From contig NZ_CP102269.1 in the NCBI RefSeq assembly GCF_025148635.1, forward strand, positions 2,170,001 to 2,234,000: 64,000 nucleotides of DNA, written 5' to 3'. The notes beneath the pieces were generated by a model. It did not search any database, had not been told where the DNA came from, and saw nothing but the letters and a program-made list of their open reading frames with translations. The position numbers and the translations under genes are program-made. Within the stretch, counting starts at the first letter, position 1. The number at the start of each line of letters is the position of its first letter. Source of the stretch: Butyricimonas virosa. GTDB lineage: Bacteria > Bacteroidota > Bacteroidia > Bacteroidales > Marinifilaceae. This document shows positions 60,237-64,000 of this stretch, piece by piece.

Positions 60237-61631
60237 ATGAGTGTGACAACAAAAAAGAAAGAAAAAGTAAAGTTTAGTAAAGCGTTTTGGGTTGCCAACA
60301 CGGTAGAATTGTTAGAGCGTGCCGCTTATTATGGGGTGTTCGTCGTGATCACGTTATATTTGAGTAATGTCTTGGGATTCACGGATATTCAGGCGGCCAC
60401 GATTGCGGGAGTTTTTTCCGCTTGTTTGTATTTATTGCCGACATTTTCGGGTGCGCTTGCCGATAAGATCGGTTTTCGTAAGTCGATGTTATTGGCGTTT
60501 ACCTTGTTGTCGTTAGGTTATCTGGGATTGGGATTATTCCCGAATTTTTTGGCCTCGACGGGATTGGTTGAGTATGGTTACGTGACGAAGTTCACGGGAT
60601 TACAAGAAAGCGGTTATCGCTACGGGATTATCCCGATCATGATCCTGATTATCGTGGGGGGATCGTTCATTAAAAGCGTGATTTCCGGTACGGTGGCCAA
60701 AGAAACGGATGAGAAAAGTCGGGCGAGAGGATTTGCTATTTTTTACGGGATGGTAAATATCGGAGCTTTCTCCGGGAAGGTTCTTGTCACCCCGTTGCGT
60801 GATGCCATGGGGCATGAGGGGATGATCGTGTTGAATTATTTCTCTGCGGGAATGACGTTCCTTGCGTTGATTGCGATTTATTTGTTTTACAAGAGTGATA
60901 AACACGCCGGGGAAGGAAAGACTTTCGGGCAGATATGGACGGCTTTGGTGAAAGTGTGTACTAACGGACGGTTGATTGTTTTAATCTTGATTATTACCGG
61001 GTTCTGGATGGTGCAACATCAGTTGTATGCCACGATGCCGAAATACGTGACCCGTTTGGCGGGAGAGGCAAGTGCCATTGGTTGGTATGCTAACGTGAAT
61101 CCTTTGGTGGTTGTGTTGACCGTGAATTTGGTGACTTCGCTGATGCGTAAAAAGTCAGCTTTGTTCTCTATGACCTGTGGTATGTTTATTATGCCGATCT
61201 CGGCTTTGTGTATGGCCTCTGGGAATATGTTGGGCGGTGGTGAGATTCTTGGATTGCATCCGGTGGCCTTCATGATGATCGTGGGGATCGTGTTCCAGGG
61301 ATTGGCAGAAGTGTTTATTTCTCCTCGTTTTTTGGAATATTTCTCTTTACAAGCACCAAAGGGAGAAGAGGGAATGTATTTGGGTTTTAGTCATCTACAC
61401 TCCTTTTTGTCATCCATTTTCGGGTTCGGGTTGTCTGGATTCTTATTGAGTAAATATTGTCCGGCTCGTGAATTATTTAGTAGCGAGGCCGATTGGGAGG
61501 CTGCCTCTGCAAATGCGCATTACATCTGGTATTACTTTGCGGCAATTGCTTTGGTGTCAGCTGTGGCTCTGATTATTTATGGAAACGTAGTACGCCGGTT
61601 GGATGCGAAGAAGGCGGCAGTAACACAGTAA
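60237..61631 (+). CDS. POT/PTR2-like MFS transporter
   Basis: 464 residues with about 12 membrane helices. TM1 has NTVELLERAAYYGVFVVI, close to the ExxER motif of proton-coupled peptide transporters; GALADKIGFRKSM is the MFS loop 2-3 motif; FYGMVNIGAFSGKVLVTPL resembles the POT FYxxINxGS motif; EVFISPRFLEYFSLQAPKGEEG is the usual late POT block. It is an inner-membrane symporter, most likely for di- or tripeptides, which would take up products of the peptidases in this window (inference). Confidence 0.85.
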   Translation: MSVTTKKKEKVKFSKAFWVANTVELLERAAYYGVFVVITLYLSNVLGFTDIQAATIAGVFSACLYLLPTFSGALADKIGFRKSMLLAFTLLSLGYLGLGLFPNFLASTGLVEYGYVTKFTGLQESGYRYGIIPIMILIIVGGSFIKSVISGTVAKETDEKSRARGFAIFYGMVNIGAFSGKVLVTPLRDAMGHEGMIVLNYFSAGMTFLALIAIYLFYKSDKHAGEGKTFGQIWTALVKVCTNGRLIVLILIITGFWMVQHQLYATMPKYVTRLAGEASAIGWYANVNPLVVVLTVNLVTSLMRKKSALFSMTCGMFIMPISALCMASGNMLGGGEILGLHPVAFMMIVGIVFQGLAEVFISPRFLEYFSLQAPKGEEGMYLGFSHLHSFLSSIFGFGLSGFLLSKYCPARELFSSEADWEAASANAHYIWYYFAAIALVSAVALIIYGNVVRRLDAKKAAVTQ

Positions 61632-61656
61632 TATTCATTTTATTAAATAGTAAAAT

Positions 61657-61684
61657 GCCGGTAGGTTTTCCTACTGGCGTTTTT
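61657..61684 (+). terminator. Terminator after the POT/MFS gene
   Basis: GCCGGTAGG-TTTT-CCTACTGGC (9 pairs, one G-U) followed by GTTTTT. Confidence 0.85.
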
Positions 61685-61748
61685 AATTTTACTTTGAATT
61701 CGCGATAAATTGAAGGTGTTGTATATTGGGAACTCTTAAAGGTTATTG

Positions 61749-61928
61749 TTAATAATGAGTGATGTTCGAGAGAGATTGTATTGTGTGTAAAACCGGGACA
61801 TGGAGTTTATCCGGTTGAAATGTTTCCTTTGACGAGGGTACTTGGTCTTGAGTTTTGATATAATTATTTATTGCTATCGTTGTTCCGATAAGGAAAAGAA
61901 CGATAGCCAAGATTAATGCTCTTATCAT
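61749..61928 (-). CDS. Possible small single-helix membrane protein
   Basis: 59 residues from the ATG at 61928: a hydrophobic stretch MIRALILAIVLFLIGTTIAI (one membrane helix or signal anchor) followed by a hydrophilic tail. Plausible as a small membrane protein, but there is no family, no recognised ribosome-binding site, and no clear promoter. It may be a chance frame. Confidence 0.35.
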   Translation of the reverse strand: MIRALILAIVLFLIGTTIAINNYIKTQDQVPSSKETFQPDKLHVPVLHTIQSLSNITHY

Positions 61929-62117
61929 GGCTTTCAATTTTAGGTGAGTTTAATCTTACGGGAGATGTGATGATAAGGTTACAATGCAGGTCTTTGGCGG
62001 TGTTTACTTCATCAGTTCTTTGATTTTTTGTTTTATCTGGAATGAAAAGTTATTTACGGTAACGAATGGTCGGTTTTCTTCGTAAGAATTTTCAAATTCT
62101 TTGTTAGCTTTGTGGGA

Positions 62118-64000
62118 ATGATGAAAGATATGAAGACGGTTATAGATTTATTTGAAAGAAGTTGCGAAAAGTTTCCGGATAATCCTTATTTATGGGAAAA
62201 GAAAAACGGGAAATTTGCGGCTACATCATATATGGAGGTAAAGCGAGAAGTATTGAACTTCGCGGGAGCTTTGTGCCAATTGGGAATGGATAGGGAAGAC
62301 CGGATTGCATTGTTAAGCGAAGGCTGTAATGCTTGGGTGTACTCGGAATTGGGGATGTTATACGCCGGAGGCGTGAATGTACCGCTATCCATTAAGTTGA
62401 CGGATAACGAAATTGTTTTTCGGGTGGAACACTCTCAAGCTCGTTTTTTGATTGTGTCCGCAAACTTTTTGAATCGAGTTCGGGGAATTGAGGGGCGAAT
62501 CGGAGGGGTGGAAAAGATTATAGTGATACATTCAGATATAAATGAAGGTAAATACGTATCCTTTGAGTTATTACAACGAGAAGGGGAGATTTGGCGGGGA
62601 GAACACAAGGAGTTACTGAATGACCGGATTCGTGCCGTGACGGAGGATGATCTGGTAAATATTTCTTATACTTCGGGGACGACGGCTGAGCCTAAAGGAA
62701 TCATGTTGTCCCACCGGAATTATGTGACGAACGTGTTGCAATCAGATTCCTTGATACAAATTCCGGCATATTATCGGATATTATTGTTTTTACCATGGGA
62801 TCATAGTTTTGCCCATACGGTAGGGCTTTACTCTTTTATGTATAACGGGGCCTCGCTGGTTTCTGTCGATTACGGGCGGTCGGGAATGGAGTATTTGCGT
62901 AATATCCCGGAGAATCTGCAGGAAGTGAAGCCTCATATATTATTGAGCGTACCTGCCTTGGCGAAAAATTTTCGAAAGAATATTGAGGCGGGGATCAAAG
63001 CGAAAGGACGTTTTACGGATAGATTTTATCATCTGGGATTGAAGATTGCTTATACATATAATGGTTTTGGGGACGATCGAGGACGGGGATGGAAGGTGTT
63101 GCTGAAACCTTGGGTGAAGTTATGGGATGCCCTCTTGTTCTCGAAACTTCGGAAGCAGGTATTTGGTGGAAACCTTCGTTTTTTTGTGGGAGGTGGAGCC
63201 TTGCTGGATATTGAATTGCAGCGTTACTATGCGGCTTTGGGAATTCCGATGTTTCAAGGGTATGGGTTATCGGAGGCTTCTCCCGTGATCAGTTCGAACA
63301 CCCCCGGACGTTATCGTTTCGGTTCTTCCGGGATATTGGTAAAACCGATTGATTTGAAAGTTTGTGATGAGGAAGGACAGGAATTACCCCAAGGGCAAAA
63401 AGGGGAGTTGTGGATAAAAGGAGGAAACGTGATGGCTGGATACTGGAGAAACGAGAAGAGTACGGCCGAGACGATCGTGGACGGTTGGCTGCATACTGGC
63501 GATTTGGGGTATCTGCACCCCGATGGTTGGTTGTACGTGCTGGGGCGTTTCAAATCCTTACTGATTGCGAATGACGGGGAGAAATACAGCCCGGAAGGAA
63601 TCGAGGAGACCATTGCCGAACAGTCGAAATATATAGATTATTGTATATTATATAATAATCAATCCCCGTATACGGCCGGGTTGATTGTCCCGAATAAAAT
63701 GGCGTTACGGGAGTATATCGAGAAACAGGATGTTGAATCGGATTCTATGGATGCCTACCGGGTTATGTTGAAAAAGATCCAGAGTGAACTGATGGCTTAC
63801 CGGGTTGGCGGAAAACACGCTCATTTATTTCCGGAAAGGTGGCTGCCTGCCGTCGTAGCCGTGTTGCCGGAGGCGCTGAATGAACAGAATGGCATGATAA
63901 ATTCGACCATGAAAGTCGTAAGAGCTAAAGTTTATGACCGATTTAAAGAAGAAATCGATTATCTTTACACCCCGGAAGGAAAAGAAATTACTAATAAGCG
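62118..64000 (+). CDS. AMP-dependent acyl-CoA synthetase/ligase, 3' end missing
   Basis: Start at ATG 62118 (or 62121/62133); the frame runs to the end of the window without a stop, about 627 residues so far, which is close to complete. ANL-family motifs: P-loop YTSGTTAEPKG, then GYGLSEASPVISSN, TGDLGYLHPDGWLYVLGRFK and the C-terminal hinge. The relaxed N-terminus (VIDLFERSCEKFPDNPYLWEK) and LPWDHSFAHTVGLY-type segment fit long-chain fatty acid CoA ligases. Acyl adenylates are made in the cytosol and joined to CoA. Chain-length preference unknown. Confidence 0.93.
   Translation, partial: MMKDMKTVIDLFERSCEKFPDNPYLWEKKNGKFAATSYMEVKREVLNFAGALCQLGMDREDRIALLSEGCNAWVYSELGMLYAGGVNVPLSIKLTDNEIVFRVEHSQARFLIVSANFLNRVRGIEGRIGGVEKIIVIHSDINEGKYVSFELLQREGEIWRGEHKELLNDRIRAVTEDDLVNISYTSGTTAEPKGIMLSHRNYVTNVLQSDSLIQIPAYYRILLFLPWDHSFAHTVGLYSFMYNGASLVSVDYGRSGMEYLRNIPENLQEVKPHILLSVPALAKNFRKNIEAGIKAKGRFTDRFYHLGLKIAYTYNGFGDDRGRGWKVLLKPWVKLWDALLFSKLRKQVFGGNLRFFVGGGALLDIELQRYYAALGIPMFQGYGLSEASPVISSNTPGRYRFGSSGILVKPIDLKVCDEEGQELPQGQKGELWIKGGNVMAGYWRNEKSTAETIVDGWLHTGDLGYLHPDGWLYVLGRFKSLLIANDGEKYSPEGIEETIAEQSKYIDYCILYNNQSPYTAGLIVPNKMALREYIEKQDVESDSMDAYRVMLKKIQSELMAYRVGGKHAHLFPERWLPAVVAVLPEALNEQNGMINSTMKVVRAKVYDRFKEEIDYLYTPEGKEITNK

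Larger units (their letters stand above)
61632..62117. other. 486-bp gap: terminator, small reverse ORF, otherwise empty
   Basis: 61657-61684 is a terminator. 61749-61928 may encode a small membrane protein (next entry). From 61938 to 62117 I see nothing firm except a TAGCTTTG box (62105-62112) very close to the next start codon. Confidence 0.5.

Overview
The window looks like a chromosomal segment of a Bacteroidales bacterium. The signs are four SusC/SusD-type genes, FecR anti-sigma factors paired with ECF sigma factors, promoters with the Bacteroidetes TAnnTTTG -7 box, a fused lpxC-fabZ gene, and the rimP-nusA-infB and lpxD-lpxC/fabZ-lpxA clusters. Many SusCD loci carrying TlpA-like thioredoxins and S46/S9 dipeptidyl peptidases suggest an amino-acid or peptide user such as Odoribacteraceae (Butyricimonas/Odoribacter). 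That genus-level guess is inference only.

Layout. 1-6366 (+): the end of a SusCD locus (truncated SusD, DUF4843 lipoprotein, PKD-like lipoprotein, TlpA-like oxidoreductase) followed by a GH29 alpha-L-fucosidase. 6386-11741: housekeeping genes, namely a YfcC-type carrier, a TtcA-like tRNA thiolase, GreA with a structured leader, a HIT protein, a hotdog thioesterase and a HAD phosphatase. 11749-25785: a second, complete SusCD locus. A divergent ECF sigma gene faces fecR-susC-susD-DUF4843-PKD-like-TlpA, then an S46 dipeptidyl peptidase, an L,D-transpeptidase and another TlpA-like lipoprotein. 25833-32009 (-): a heavy-metal RND efflux operon headed by a small His-rich protein. 32094-34183 (-): methylglyoxal synthase, a CapA-like lipoprotein and a free-standing DsbD-N domain. 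34285-38910 (-): infB, nusA, rimP. 39217-42486 (+): lipid A synthesis. 42662-47582: PEP carboxykinase, an unknown helical protein and a DPP-IV-like peptidase.

47583-50128 is the accessory spot: a 114-nt nested palindrome, an IS3-family element with an A9 frameshift site, a 40-nt perfect palindrome after its transposase, and a 270-bp gene-free stretch with five perfect hairpins. 50129-59384 (-): a GNAT acetyltransferase and a third SusCD locus, read in the order thioredoxin-like lipoprotein, ECF sigma, FecR, SusC, SusD, fasciclin lipoprotein, small lipoprotein. 59542-64000 (+): a cysteine-dioxygenase-like cupin, a POT/MFS transporter and a truncated AMP-dependent acyl-CoA synthetase.

Main theme: three cell-surface import loci, each with its own sigma/anti-sigma pair or a duplicated cassette, and each tied to extracytoplasmic thioredoxin-fold proteins and, in locus two, exopeptidases and a wall enzyme. 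The most unusual signals are the duplicated SusD-DUF4843-PKD-TlpA cassette, the S46 peptidase with Cys at its S1 specificity position, the greA leader terminator, and the hairpin cluster beside the IS.
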